Below are positions 45,031 to 58,529 of a stretch of DNA of 64,000 nucleotides, in pieces. Each line of letters opens with the position of its first letter. Positions within the stretch are counted from its first letter, which is position 1. Both the position numbers and the translations under genes were made by a program. Under the pieces are notes generated by a model that was not told where the DNA came from, did not search any database, and worked only from the letters and a program-made list of their open reading frames with translations. Source of the DNA: Aspidiotus rigidus (lineage: Eukaryota; Arthropoda; Insecta; Hemiptera; Diaspididae); the NCBI GenBank assembly GCA_035079385.1, contig JAVHKY010000053.1, positions 4,774,001-4,838,000 of the forward strand. Reading direction: 5' to 3'.

Positions 45031-47063
45031 TACTAAAATCAAATTTCACGGTCCCAGCGTACACTCTAATCACATCTTATTCACCATTGAGACTCAAGTA
45101 TACCATTATTAAAAGAAAGGACTGCATCTTACAGGAGAATTGATTTTTCAACTGTCAAGCACGCACAGTCCTCAGAACTATGGGCACTTGCTTTGCAAAG
45201 GGAGCTTTCCATTTAGAGCTAATAATCGTCGGCGGTCTGCCATTTCATCCTAGCAACTGATCCTTGGAAACGGAGGGATCATCTGCAAAAGCATGATGAA
45301 CCTCGTTAAAAACTCCGTTCTCACGTCCAGTCTTATGACGAATCAAAATGTAATCCATAATTAGGCCTTCCACATCATCTCATACAGCTGAATTCGTAAT
45401 GAAAATTGCCATTGAACTTCCGAAGGTAGGCTTTCCAGCTTTTCTATTCATAAGATTGACACGGAAGAACGGATCGCATGCCGCACAAAACTGGTCCGAA
45501 GGTTGAGCGATCTTCTTCACTCCGCCAGGGACTCTCGTAGAGACCATGATATGACAGATACCCAAAGTCTACTAGAAGAAAACAGTTGCTGCGTGCAATC
45601 AGACCAACTTCAGTTATAACGGTAATGTAAGTAGGGTATCTTGCTAGAATATTTGGTACAATTCTCCATTTACGATGAGAATCCACATTTGCAAATACGA
45701 TGAAGGACGACTCCTCTCAACACGTTTCACAATTATTCTTTGTCTTCAAGAAAATACTTATTGATATTTTCGAGAAGTAGGTGTCTATCTCGCTTATTGC
45801 GAGAACCATTATTTCAACCTTACGAACATCAATCCTTATTCCTGACCTCTAACAAAAAAAAAAAGAGGAAGTTCTTGTCTCATAAAATTATCAGTACGAT
45901 CGAAAGAAAACTCGAATCAAGAAATGCGCAAAGCCATGACCAATTATCGGTCCGCCTGCCTTTGAGGCTCCCATACAGTTCTGACTACGTTCAACTTGAA
46001 TTTGGTTGATATTGCTTACAACAGAAGCATAATTATTATCAATCTGCACCATTTGTCCAAATCGACCAATTTTTCTTTCTAAAATTTTTGGTATAAATCT
46101 GTACCCAAAATTATGTCACTTCTCTATTGATTGATAATTTCGACATGGAATAATCACTTTCATCAATCAGTTGAAAATATTAGAAAAGAAGAAAAAAACA
46201 CGCTAATGTACAAAGAAAATATTTTCATTCGTTACAAATAAATATTCGAAGAAAAATGAGAAAACAAAAAAATTGTACACATTGAATAAATAAAATAATG
46301 ATAAAAAAATTACATCCGTTTACAGTGAAACGACATTAAAATTCAGTAAAAAATGAAACGCTTAACATAAGACCTAGTTCATTTTCTAACTATCCGTTTC
46401 ATTATAAATTTTACAATTTACATAATTATCCTTTCTCAGATAAACGATGAAGAGGCAAATAAATGCCATGAAAATAACTTCACGAAAGTTAACGAAAGTT
46501 TTTTTTTTTTTTTTTTTCTTTCTTGTAAAAGATATGTTCAAAAATTACGTTGGATCGATTCGAATATAATTAACGTGTCACATTAACAGCACGTTATTTA
46601 TCAACTTTTTAGATACCAGTACAAGTAATCAACAAAACGCAAAAGCCTGGTAACAAAACTAAAATGTTCTCGCTTTGATATTTTCTGTTCATCAAAATAA
46701 GAGGAACAAATGAGCAGCACTCTTCTTGAATTTAATGTTCTCGGAAAAGTAAATCAAATTTTCCCACATTGAGCGTTAAAATTTCACTACAATTACAAAC
46801 ATAGATAACGAGAAAACAAATAAAAAATATCAACCGCTTCGCCATCATACGTAGTAAAAGGATCATACAAAGAAGTTTTATCAGAATTTAGAAAGGAAAG
46901 TGGTAGAAAAGGCGCACACGAATAAAATCGAACGAAAGAGATTGATTCTATAAATAAATAATGTTTCAGAATCATCTTCTAACGAGCGTTTTCCATTTAA
47001 TATAACGAGATCGTACCATGACTGTTGGTCGGTAGTCGTTTGTATTCTCCGTCTGACATGTCC
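45031..47063. other. Spacer and 3' region of the MYND gene, with one unassigned coding-like block
   Basis: About 45160-45700 on the minus strand reads like worn coding sequence (for example FIVFANVDSHRKWRIVPNIL at about 45645-45705, then NRKAGKPTFGSSMAIFITN lower down in another frame). It has stops and frame changes and no family I can name. A T run of about 23 lies at 46499-46517. Much of 46140-47060 may be the 3' UTR of the MYND gene; no polyadenylation site is fixed. Confidence 0.35.
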
Positions 47064-50000
47064 TTAACCGGAACACATTTCAGAGTGTTCTTCCCAAGCT
47101 TGAACCTGTACAGACGAATAAAAATGAACGAAAAGATCGAACGAAGTCGTAATATCACGCAGGAAATTGAATTTATTCAAACCTGGCATTCTCGACTGCA
47201 GTACCACTGATTCCCGCAACCAGCGCATACAAATTGAGCAGCTTTCTTGTGACAACCCTGGCATTCGGGCACCTGGTCAGCGGGAATAACGTTCGATGTC
47301 GCATCAGCGACAGCTTCTCTACCTTCGTCGATCACCAAACGATCGGTGCTTTCGGATTCATCATCATCATCCTGTAAAAATTAGCAACAGTTTAATATTT
47401 GAGTGCAGATTCAAGTAAGTCGAGAGCCAAGAGCAATTCGTTAAAGAATGTTCACAAATGGTTTCATCTAAAAGATGTCACACACAATGAAGTTTCACCC
47501 AGAATTGAAAATCTCCTTCAATACGGGTACATATAATTTGAAATGATGAATTGACTCGGTATTGAAGGAAGTTTTGAGCAGACCAAAACGATAGAGAAAA
47601 GGAGAAAGACGTTATTCAAAATACTAAGGTGGCTGTCTCACAAACTGCAATGCGTAAGCTGTGGTCAGATGTCCACACTTTCAAATGATACCAATTTTTC
47701 CGTACTTGAGAATTGCCTACACGCGATTAGAATAACCGCATGAGGAGCATAACCTACATTATCCCGTTGTTCAAGGCTGTAGAACGCATACTCACATACT
47801 GACACACGCACACCATGAATATAAATGTCTTCGGCGTAATTTTGCCGAACTAACTATGCACACAACATTCAGGCAAGGAAAACGCTATTCTACGAATGAG
47901 AGTGAGCGGAAGAAAAAAGAGTGCCTACATTACGAAACATTTATATTGGTCTCTGTGCACTCACACAAACAACGTGAACGACAATCAATAATAATTAACG
48001 TAAACTGAAAAACGCTACTCACAACCATAACTACATCGGAACCATTCTTCGTAACGCTAGATGCGCTAGTCGTCACTGGAGTGATGGTGACTTCAGTACG
48101 AGTTTTCTGGAACACAAGATTGAAGGTCAATCAAGACATCCGAAAAATTTCTTATCCTACTACCATGACTACACAACTTACCTTGTTATTAAGAATTTCA
48201 CTAAGGGCCGATCTCGTATTCCGACTGGCCGCGCCAACGTTCACACGATTATTCCGACTACGTTCCGGGGCCGTTAGTAATCGGGCCAGGGTGGGCGAGA
48301 AGTTAGTTGGGCGATGTTGTAAATTATGTGAGGAGGCTTTCATATTGCCGGAGACGCCAGCTACCGAGCTGCTAGCGTGATGATCGTTGCCACCACCGCC
48401 ACCGGCTCCTCCGCTAACTCCACTATTAGGTCCTCCTCGATTAGGACCACTCGACTTGGTCAGTATACCGTGCAACAGTGAATTTTGTGGCGCGTTAGAG
48501 TACTGAGGAACTACGACTGGGTGCAACGTTACCTCCGGATACGGCGGCGGAGGCAGTAGATGAGAAGCATTCTTGTTCGAGCTTACGTGCATTCCGGAGG
48601 CAGCGGACGCGACGGCAGCATTCGTTGAGATATCACTACGTTTTTCGTTCATCTTCGCAAACTTCACCAAGGCTTCCTGGAAGCTAGTGTTATTTGCTCC
48701 GACCGAACCGGCCAAATTCACTCCGCTCATATTCACGTTCGACGTTGTCGCGATATTCACTCCAGCTCCGGTGACCGGCATATTTCCTACGTTAGTATTA
48801 CCGGAATTTGATTGACTAGAATTGCCGGAGTTGGCCGCGCTAATTGACAACATGAACGAATCCAATGTATTCGCTTGACGTATTTGTAAATCCGGGCGAT
48901 TGAGCGCTGCCGAAATAGCCGAACCATCTTGACCTGCGTGACGAAAATGATACCGAAATTAATATTAAATTCACGTTTCGAGAAATATAGGACTAATACT
49001 ATCGAGCTGACACCAATAAAATTGGGGTTTAGCTCGTTTTCAACAATACGGCGCGGCGCTGGCATCGCGCGGCCCTTCTACTGAGCGGGGAGAGATTGTA
49101 AATGGTAATTAAACTGTGATGGTACAGGAGAAAAATGAAAAAAATCGAAATAACACTCGGATTAAGCAGATTTGATCTTCTGATTTCCTCTCGAAAGATG
49201 TCCACAAAAACACATTCTACAAATACTTTTAATTTCGCTACATTCAACAGTATTTCAAGTTTTTCATTCTTCTTCCACGTACTTCCATAGATTGGTTCCC
49301 GTTTAAAATTTTACAGAAATACGATTTTGCGTCGTTAGCGATCCTGGCGGATAGCCGGGCCGACTAAGGAAATAATAATTCTGTACAGGGTGTCAAGTCA
49401 GCTTAACGCCGAGAATTTCACTAACTGAAAGCCAGCTTTATTTAAACCTTCCTAAGGTGAAACTGAAAGCCAAAACAGACAAAATTTTTTCAGTCTTTTT
49501 TAGCTCATCCAATTTTTTGTAGAATAGGAAAATGCTTCCGGTTCAGATCAGCTGTTCAGCATAGAAGCCTTTAGTGCGGTCATCCAGAGGAGATGAACAC
49601 AAACTAAAGAATAAGCATCTTCCACAAGTAGGGTAAAGCCCGGATTCTCCTGATCGTTTCATCCAGACTTACATAATATTTTACAGCCAAAAATCAGCTG
49701 AATTAGGCCAGTTAAATGTTCCCCAAAAGCTAAAAATCCAAAAGCCAAATTTTTCTAAATTGTAAATTTAAGCCGAAAGCCAAAGCTGAAATTATTGGCT
49801 GCAATAGTCTGGGGTTAAGGAAGCCCAGACCGTAAATATCGGTTGATGGTTTGAAGCCTCAAGCTCGAGCTATATTTTTGTAAGCTGTAAGTTTCAAGTG
49901 AAGCTTTTCAACTTCAAATGAGTGCTAAATCAATTTATCTTTATTTTCAGATTTGCTCAGCAAAGAGAAGATAGAAAATTGAAAATGAAAATTTAAGCTC

Positions 50001-53000
50001 CAAATCAAATCCCAAGTTTTAAGCCGTTTAAGTTGTAAAATAGCAGCTGTAAGCTGAACTTGTTGAAGCTGTATTCTTTCAAGCCATAAGTTTCATGTAG
50101 AGCTACAATTGTGCTTATTGAGTAATGAGCCTAAACTCTATTTTACGGTTCAACATCCCTGATACGCCAACACAATAGGTCTTATTTCAACTTGGATAGC
50201 TGTTATGCATTCCTTTACATCATTCTATGTTGTGCGCATCAGCGATACGCAAGAGTGGTAAGCTTGAATTTTATTCAAGTTTTAAGCAGGAAATAAGCTA
50301 AAGCGGAACAATTTCTCATTCGCTTTTAATTAAACGACTTGATAAGCGAAACAATTTTCCATTCGCTTAATTGGGCGAGTTAATAAGCGAAACAGAAGCT
50401 CAAAACTTTTAAAAAAACATGTTTTTTCTGACAAAAACATTTCACTTCTAACAAAAACATGGTTTTTCCAATAAAAACATGTTTTTTCCAACAAAAACAT
50501 GTTTTTTCCAACAAAAACATGTTTTTTCCAACAAAAATATGTTTTTTTTTAAAATAATATGTTTTTTCCAACAAAAATATGTTTTTTTTTCAAATAATAT
50601 GTTTTTTCCAACAAAAACATGTTTTGTACTTTCAGCCTTAAGCTTAAGCCCTAAAATCGAATCGTTTACCACCCTTTGGGATACGATACACAGTTTTCCA
50701 TGAGAAAGACTGAACAGCGCTAATATCGCGCACAACAAAAATGGGATAATTGATGGGCGGAAGGTTTTCTTAGCTTGATCTGAATCGATTTCATGAATGA
50801 AGATGATTTCTAGAAAATTTTACGCCTTACAAATTTTCTTCTTCTAATTCTTCTCCTCATTGTTTCATAGGTTATTTCAAAATGTTACTCAATGAACATT
50901 GAAACGGGGAAAATAACCCTGATTCTGTTTCCAAATTCGCCGATCGTAATGCTTCTAGCGGGTGGTTGCCCCAGAAATAGAGATACATTACAGCGATAAT
51001 TATCAGTATCACATCTCGAAAATTGATGGTGGACTGTTTCCCAACATCAGGCATCCAATAATTCGAGCTGATCGAATTTAAGAACTGCCCGCGTCGGTGG
51101 ACGCTTGCATTACAAGGTCAAGAGGATAGAGAAGTTGTATTGAATATGTACGACTCTCCTCTTGTAACTGAAACGTCCATCGGCGCGGGCAGTTCTCAAG
51201 TTGGTTCAAGTATATAGGAGCGTCACAGTCGACGATTTCCGGTCAAATGTTGACCAAATCATCTTGAAAGAAGTTGACCATAGTCTGTTCACATTAAGAA
51301 AGGGATCAAAGTACTACAAAGTACGTACTTTGAGAAAGGATAGCAGAAGGTAATGTTCTTATCACCATGTTCCGGATAGGGGAAAAAATAGTGATAAGAA
51401 AATTACATTCTGCTATCCTCTCTCAGTGGACTACATCGAGCCCTTTCTTAACGTGAATGCACTATACTGAGGCATACAGCGGAAAAATTAGAGAGAATGA
51501 AATTTGTAGAACATAAAATTTTCAACAAAATAGCTAAAAATTTGCCTAAAAGCTGACCTTTCAAATTAGTTGGCTTTGGCTATCGGCTAACGGCTCAAGT
51601 GCTAAAATATTAATATGGGTATCATTTTACAGGTTTTTTCCTTTTCTGTACAATTACATCTAATCAAAACAAAATGTTGATTAAACTGAGGAATAAACAG
51701 CACTGGCTTAGCGAGCCCCCCTCCCATGACACATGAAATATCACATTTGAATCTAGAGAATTCTTCCAAAAACTTTTTGTAACATTTCTGTTCTCGCACT
51801 TTTTCTTCAACCCCTCAGGAAAACTTTCTCGCTGCGCCACTGATAAATAGTAAAATATTCACTGTAAAGTAAATTGTGACAGCAGGCAACCATTCAGCTA
51901 TCGAGCAATCAATTTTGGAGCGATCTAGAGAAATACTCTTCTTTTCACCATAACAAAAAAACTAATTTTCCGGATTGTTTTCTTACCGTTTGAACACTCA
52001 TTACATGAAGCGGTTCCTCGGTTGAGTTAAAACCATTAACACTTAACAGCATAAAGAGTAAGGAAAAACAATGGGGGAAACCCATTGGCCATTAGCAGAG
52101 CCAATTTTATTGACGAAAGGCTCTATTAGGTAACTAAGACTAGTTGATTGTGACCAAAAATTGCAGGGCTGACGGCTAAAAGCTTCGGCTTAATTAAGCA
52201 ACTCCGCAAAATACATTCTCATAAAAACTACTTTTCATCGCTTTAAGGGAAGCTTATACTAGCGCCGGCCAACCAGAATCGAGCAGTGAACACCCAAAAC
52301 TTGATCAGGATACTGCAATTTACATTATTTCAAGTTTTCGCATTAGTCTGAATCCTTTTTTGAAAATGGATTCATAATTAATACGACAAAAAGAGTAACA
52401 TATGAAAGAATATGACTCGATATCAGAGGTGTCTTACCTAAGTAAAGGCCACCAGGTCGAATAAGATCGTTATGCGTGGTCGACGAAACGTTTGTTCGAA
52501 CTTGAGGTCCAGAGCCGAGAGCCATATTAGCCATGCTCAGCAGTGCGTTATTCGGCATACCAGCCATAAAACGGGGTCCACCCATCGCCTCCTGAGCGCG
52601 TGGCGTAAACGAAATGTTGCGTCTGCCGCGCCTTGGACTGGATTCCGGATTTTTCGATTGATACTCGGCGATTATTGTCTTCACATCCATAAGCGGACCT
52701 TGTCGACCTTCGCCGATCACCGAATTCTGGTCGATGAGCAATGGATTACCAGCTCCCTGCAACATCGTTTGCGTTGACAGGGGTAAGGTATGCGGAGTCG
52801 GTTGCACAGCCGCCACCGTCGCCTGAGACTGTTGAGCGGACGATGTTTGCTGTAGCGCAGCATTGGGCGCCGGTTTGGGCAGTATAGGTCGGTGTGGCAG
52901 TCGGAGTTTATCGGAAAAGGTGGGCGCGATTAATGGCGAGGCGGCTTTGTACGCTTCTTGTACATTCGCAACGTTCGAATGGAGCGTCCCCGAAGCAGTA

Positions 53001-55335
53001 GTGGACGACGAAATAGGAACGACTGTGACTTGACTGCTGATAGAGGAAGGTATATTCGACTCGTTGCGATTAGCCTATAAAATTCACACGAATTAAAAAT
53101 ACAAGTCCGAATTCTTCGAGGTGAAGTTCTATATACTTACTTTCGCTGATTCTGATGATGCTGGCGTAGTTATACTCTTATATAGCTTACTAAGATTCGC
53201 AGTATCCGGGTCGGGTTTGGTCGAACAATCGAGAGAACGTTTCTTGAACAATATCCTCTCTAGCATTTCTTCTTTCAATTTCAATAATCTACAGACACAA
53301 ATAATGATCGATATTCAACGCATTTTCACCGAAAGTCGAGACAAAAACCGAATCTTTGACCTACCTTATTATCGAATTCCATTCCAATTCTTTAGCTCTG
53401 GCTAGATCCGATAGCGCAGCGATTTCGTGTTGGAGTTTGTCGCAATTCTTGTTGATATCGTCAGAATTATCAGTCGTACGTTCCACGAACTCGCGGATCA
53501 GCCTTTCTCGTTCGTCTTCTTCAAAGATCGATTCATCGAAACGTATACGCTTGTAATCCTGATTATTTTCAACATCGCTGCCACTACTACTACTACAACT
53601 GATACGACCGTCGCGTTCCACTTCCAGCTCTTCGTTCGCAGTATCAGCACGACGTTTCACTCCGGCCACGACGGACGTTGTCGCACTGCTAGCCACGGGA
53701 GGTGTTACGGTGGCGGTAGTTGTCACAGTTGTAATCATAGGTTCCGGGACGCTTGCCAAATTCCCCTCAGAAACAGGGACTTCGGGAATTGCAGGAATTA
53801 CATCACCGGTTGACGTACTGTTTTCGACAATCGCTTCTTCTTTAATACGTATTTGAGGAATAAGGTCTGCAGTCTGTAACGAATATGAAAAAAATTGTCA
53901 GCATCGTTGTATAAATCGACGTCATATTAAAATAAGAATAGCAGCGGCCCTGACAAAAGGGCTGTGGTGGTCTGGGATTCTCAAAACGCTAAAATTTGTG
54001 AGTGTTGGGAAAATTTTGTTGACTGGCTGAATGAAAATGATAAAAAAGCTGGAGAGAATTCCTCTGGAAGTGAAAGCGACTTCCTCGATATTCCTCCGAA
54101 AAAATCCAATAAATTACCTATCTAGACTTTTTTCTCATGATATTGAGATCTTGGATGAGTTCTTGGGTAACAGAATATACACATAGGTCTATAAAAGCAA
54201 GAAAAAGTCGTCAGCGTACTAGAAAAAAAATGCTTGAAAGTCAGCACTTGGGGTATAAAACGACTACTCCGTGATTAGGGTAGTGAGAAACTCTTCTCGC
54301 ATCCTAGATCAACACGGATAAAGTGATCCAGCCATATGATTGAAATGTACAAGCAAGAGAGGAAAACCCACCTGGTCAGCAGCGCTCGCGTCTGCATTGG
54401 CGACTTCACCGGTAGTTGCAGGCTCGTCGTTGCTCTTGACTTCGGCTTCAGTATTCGCATTGCCTTTGAGAGCGGAGGATTGGGGCGGCGATGGAATGAC
54501 TTCATCTTCATTGGGCACCTCTAACGAGAGTTGATCACTCTCAGAAGGAGCCGGAGAAGAAGGGTCGTCGTCTTTCTGAGACGACGGTGATTGTCGTGCC
54601 GAAGACTCCTTTTCCGACGGTGGTACGGCAGCATCCGTAGGTCGCGTGAGTTCGGATTCAAGCTCGACGGTTTTTGAGGATGCGTCATCGTTGCTTTGCG
54701 AGTCGGATGTCTTCCTTTCATCGTCGTTTCTCGAAGCCATACTCGCATCAACCGTACACTGTTCTGCCGTTTCTTCCTCCGCCTCGTTATTCTCAGTCTG
54801 TTTTGAATCGAGTTCAGACGGGCTAGTCGTATCCATCGGTTCGTCGTCCACACTCTCGTCCACATCCATGGCGGAAACCACCTCATCCTGCTTGGAGACC
54901 TCTGACGGTTCTGCTTCTTCTGCTTCATGGTCCGTAGTCACTGGATCGGACCCGACTTCGTTCACCGTACCTACGTCATCTTTGTCATTAGTTTCTTCTT
55001 CGTGATCAACACCATTAGGTACGGACGATACTGGAGATGGAGTTTTCGATTGCGACTCACTTTGCGTGTCTGCGGTAATTTGAGCTTGGTCAACATCGCT
55101 ATCCACGTCGGCGGTCGTTTCATCCGCTGGTTCGGTGATTGCGAGTTTTGAGTCGACAGTACCGAGCTTCTCCTCATCTCCTTTCGCAATCACATCGGTG
55201 GACTTGATTCCGTTTGAGATGACATTTTCGGCCGTTTCTTCCTTCTTATCTAGTTTACATACTGTCGCATTTTGTTCGCTGTCGCCGTTCGACTTCTCGC
55301 ACTCCGATTCAGGGGCTACCGGTGTATCTTCAACA
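47064..55335 (-). CDS. Large low-complexity nuclear protein with C-terminal MYND zinc finger, 5' exon missing
   Basis: Exons on the minus strand: 55335-54372, 53873-53365, 53288-53141, 53074-52438, 48933-48182, 48106-48023, 47371-47183 and 47105-47064 (TAA). Phases agree at every junction and give 1107 residues. The first exon starts in mid-codon, so the start codon is upstream and was not found. Order: acidic Ser/Thr/Glu/Asp-rich region (1-321); RIKEEA sumoylation-type motif, then KRRAD and YKRIRF basic patches; a charged helical segment likely to be coiled coil (about 450-510, LQHEIAALSDLARAKE... KLKEEMLERI); a Ser/Gln/Pro-rich middle with SPRRGRR; an Asn/Gly/Ser-rich part with PPPPYPEV and SPTLARLL; and a MYND finger at about 1069-1105 (CQGCHKKA, CAGCGNQWYCSREC, HSEMC). 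MYND fingers bind proline-rich peptides, so a transcription or chromatin co-regulator is likely. I cannot name the orthologue. The largest intron (48934-52437) holds several repeats. Confidence 0.88.
50411..50635. repeat. Minisatellite of 20-bp units in a MYND-gene intron
   Basis: About eleven units of GTTTTTTCCAACAAAAACAT and close variants, several perfect and in exact 20-bp phase. Each unit junction contains the palindrome ACATGT. The open frames seen across it on both strands are artefacts of the period. Confidence 0.95.
51078..51199. mobile_element. Fold-back MITE, about 120 bp, in MYND-gene intron
   Basis: The left arm TTAAGAACTGCCCGCGTCGG... is mirrored at the right by ...CCGGCGCGGGCAGTTCTCAA-type sequence. 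The arms of about 45 bp leave a loop of about 30 bp. It can form a near-complete hairpin. Confidence 0.75.
51281..51464. mobile_element. Inverted-repeat MITE, about 184 bp, in MYND-gene intron
   Basis: Arms of about 70 bp share TTAAGAAAGGG, AGGATAGCAGAA and TTCTTATCAC in inverse orientation. They start TAGTCTGTTCAC and end GTGAATGCACTA. Confidence 0.75.
51693..51850. mobile_element. hAT-like MITE, 142 bp, with 8-bp target duplication
   Basis: The body is 51701-51842. The ends CACTGGCTTAGCGAG and CTCGCTGCGCCACTG are imperfect inverted repeats. Flanks are ATAAACAG (51693-51700) and ATAAATAG (51843-51850), 7 of 8 matching. It lies in the large MYND-gene intron. Confidence 0.8.
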
Positions 55336-56664
55336 CTGCAATCAAAAAGCAAAAAATTCGTGAGACTAACTGAACTACATATTATGCATAGTCCGGGAGA
55401 GAGGGATCGGCCTCGACCCATGCTGATCAATTTATAAATAATGTACTCGACGTCAGAATGTTCGACTCCTACTAGCTGGCCACTCCGAATTACTCTGATG
55501 AAAAAAGAAGGTGACGGCAAAATAAGTTTTCTTCGTTCTCATCAGATTGTGCCATTTTGAAGTCGGGCACACTCGCACTCTGTACATCGTGAAATCAAGT
55601 GAATAATGCAATTCTGCATACTTTTTCGTTTTTGACCTCATTTCTCGGGTACCACTCGCTACTTTTTATCTATCATCTACATCCTCTATTCACAATCTCG
55701 AAAAATATTTATGGTGAAAGAATCGAACAGAAATTTAAATAATGGAAAATATTACGCGAAGAAAACATCAATCTGAACTAACAAATTCAAATTGTCGAGA
55801 GAACATTTTTTTCTCGTGCGTCGTCAAAAGAAAGTTGAATAATTTCTTTTCTCTCTCGAGCACGAAAGATGCATACGTACATTTAATGTTTGTAGCATTG
55901 AATCTTAATTCGAAAAAAGCTCTTTTCTTTTCAACATGATACAACAATATTGAAATGGTCGTACGTAAACTCGCAGCATTCAGTCCGAACTAAAAATGAA
56001 TCGAGAAGTATCAGAGGAAGCCATTTCTGCTGACTTGATGCCAAACAATATTATAGCGGAATAACGTTGCATCTTTTTAACCTTAGTACATTTCACAAGG
56101 AGAGGCTCAACAACGACGTCTTCCTCTGTCACATTCTCACCCCCCAAGCTTATTTCTGGAACGGTTCGTTGAACTCAACGTTGCACACTACGAAATGCAG
56201 AGAGAACGGTAACGAAATCGACTAACCAATCAACAACACTACAGAGCAACTCGTACAAGTTAATCCCACCGCGATTCGCCGTTTACGATTACGGTCACAA
56301 TAATATGGCATAGATATTCTTATCGTTACTTCTGCCATATTATTGAGTCGATTTACATAAAAAATTTTCCGGTTGCGCCGTATCGCGTGCTCCACTTTTT
56401 TCTCCATTCTTCTTTCATCAATTAACAATTTTCACAGATGCTCGTACTTTTTACCGTCTCACTTCGATACATTCGGATCGTACGCAGGTTCCCTTCCGCG
56501 AGGTTGAACAGAAAAAAAAAAAAAATGAGTCAAAAAGAAAGAAAAAAAATCAGCGCGCTCTCTTTTCCCTTCCGAGGAAAATATTGGATATGTCCGGTTT
56601 CTTTTTAATTAATTCAGAACTTCTTGATAAGGACGGAATGAGCCTCAGATTTTATCAAACGTGG
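55336..56664. other. Upstream of the MYND gene; 5' exon expected but not located
   Basis: The acceptor at 55336-55338 (minus) requires an upstream exon ending in phase 2. A few ATG-plus-donor candidates exist around 56220-56430 but none is convincing. Nothing else is recognised. Confidence 0.35.
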
Positions 56665-57840
56665 TAACATCGATACATCTACATGAGCGCAGTAATGTCA
56701 GTCCTCTTTTATGGAGCCTCAATGTGGGCCGACTCCACAAAGACTGAATACAGAAGAAAAGAAATGGGAAGAATTCAACGAAGAGCTGCGCTTAGGTGTG
56801 TTAGTGCCTACCGCACTGTGTCGACGGACGCTCTTTGCCAATTGATCTGCTGGCAGAAGAGCGAGCAACGGTGTTCGAGGCAAGGAAGAAGACAAGGGCC
56901 ATCCGAGAGGCCTTGCAGGTCAAGCAGAAAACAGGGCGCTCCTTGCTTGCCAACTAGAAGAGCGACATGCTTAGACAGGAAAGGGCGAGTGGATTTGCGT
57001 GTCGATATGTGATCTTGACAAGTGGATGGACCGAACTTCCATCTCACACAAATTATGGCCGGTCATGCACCTTCACAAAATGGGGAAAGTCGAGTAACAG
57101 TCATGTTCATACTGTGATCAGGAGCGGGATGATGGACCACAGTACACCTTCTCTGAGTGTGAGGCGTGGGGTGAGTTGAAACGGTCACTCCTTAGGATCT
57201 GGGAAGATGAAAAACTCACCCTTGAGTAATCTCGTTCCATGAGCGCTCAAAACAACGTAAGCATGGAACCGTGTATCTACAGTTGTCGCTACAATAATGA
57301 AGAAGAAAATGAACGCAGAATGGGTGCGGCAGATGTAGAGTCACTTTATGGCTTCTCACATCTACCTGTATGATTCCCCATACTTCTGCTGCTAACATCA
57401 GCACAACCAAACACAGGGTGCCCAGGAGAAACCGCCAACAAAAAAAAAACAACGCCAAACAAAAGAAGAAGAAGACGCGGAGGAGGAGGAGGTAGAATCC
57501 TCTGCCTGTGAAGCCAGAGTTGCGAAGCACTGCTGGTGAGCTCCTAGTGAGCTCTCAATGGTGGCTGGAAGTTCTGATGGAGAAGGTGATACGCGCGCGT
57601 CCATGGTACAGGACTACCTAAATCCCAAGTTGAGTGCTGAGCGCTGCTTTGGTCAGTAGGGTAGACTCCTCTAATGGCCTCATTGGCGGGCATTGCACAG
57701 CGCGCGGACCTCGAGGAGAAAATGGAGCCAGGCCACTCGGACTACCGACGCAATACCCCAAATGGTGGATACCGGTGCCAGAGGGGCGGTTTGTGAGGAT
57801 ATGTCTCCGTTTCAAAGGCGAATAACGATACGTCGACTTC
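56665..57840 (+). pseudogene. R1-type LINE, 3' end of ORF2 plus 3' UTR
   Basis: The reading SVLFYGASMWADS (56701 on), RIQRRAALRCVSAYRTVSTDA, then in another frame LLAEERATVFEARKKTRAIREAL, and finally CDQERDDGPQYTFSECEAWG near 57112-57173. This matches the C-terminal region of R1-clade ORF2, including a C-x-x-E... H/Y...C-type end. Frameshifts and an internal stop (near 56955) make it defective. After about 57228 a GC-richer noncoding tail runs to about 57840, likely the element's 3' UTR. The 5' end is truncated. Confidence 0.8.
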
Positions 57841-58529
57841 TATAACAATTGACAGCCACAAACGTTGTCAGATCCAAAATTTTCGAAAATGCTGATTTTT
57901 GTTCGCTGCTTGGGACCTGTTTTATGGGAATATGTATGGGCTTCAATTCGGGACTCAATCCAATACTCTAATCAAGAAGTCAGCAAAGTAGTCCATGGCC
58001 TACACAGGTTCAAAACCGTTGGATCCTTGCTGCGAGTTTTAATTATTTAGTTAATATTTGATTCAATCTAAATACTGCACTGTAGACCACTTTCTATGTT
58101 GGAGTCGTCTTGCCCGAAGTGTGCTCCTGCGCATTCTCTTAGAGAACGTCCTTAAATTCAAAACTTAATAAGTCTGATCGAATGAGTTTGCGTTCAAGAA
58201 TTTAAAGGTGCTATGATCCTTCAAAGAAATCGAATAAAATTCAAGTTTCTTCACGGGTCTGCCGTCGTTTATTGAGTAATGGAATCGAAATGTTCAAAAG
58301 ACGATAAGGTTTCACCCGAAACCAGTAAATTGAAGAGTTATATTGTCCTTTTGCAGGGAGAGTAAAAGGAAAGTTGGATAATTCTGAACTTTCAAATTAT
58401 GAAAAGCACCCTATTATTCTACACTTTCGTCACAAATTATCAATATTGATTGTCTGGCACCAACATTTGATTTGTCCTCAATTACTGACAGCAATAATTC
58501 AGAGAATATATTGGATTTGAATAATCCAG
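57841..58529. other. No gene recognised
   Basis: AT-rich sequence with short open frames only; part of it may be worn BEL/Pao sequence continuous with the next entry. Confidence 0.35.

Noticed and set aside
50380..50738. Open frames rich in Phe, Lys, Cys and Trp across the minisatellite
   Set aside because: Produced by the 20-bp repeat period; no other coding evidence.
54521..55189. Ser- or Arg-rich frames on both strands over the MYND gene's first visible exon
   Set aside because: They are out-of-frame readings of the acidic Ser/Glu/Asp exon; splice phase supports only the chosen frame.
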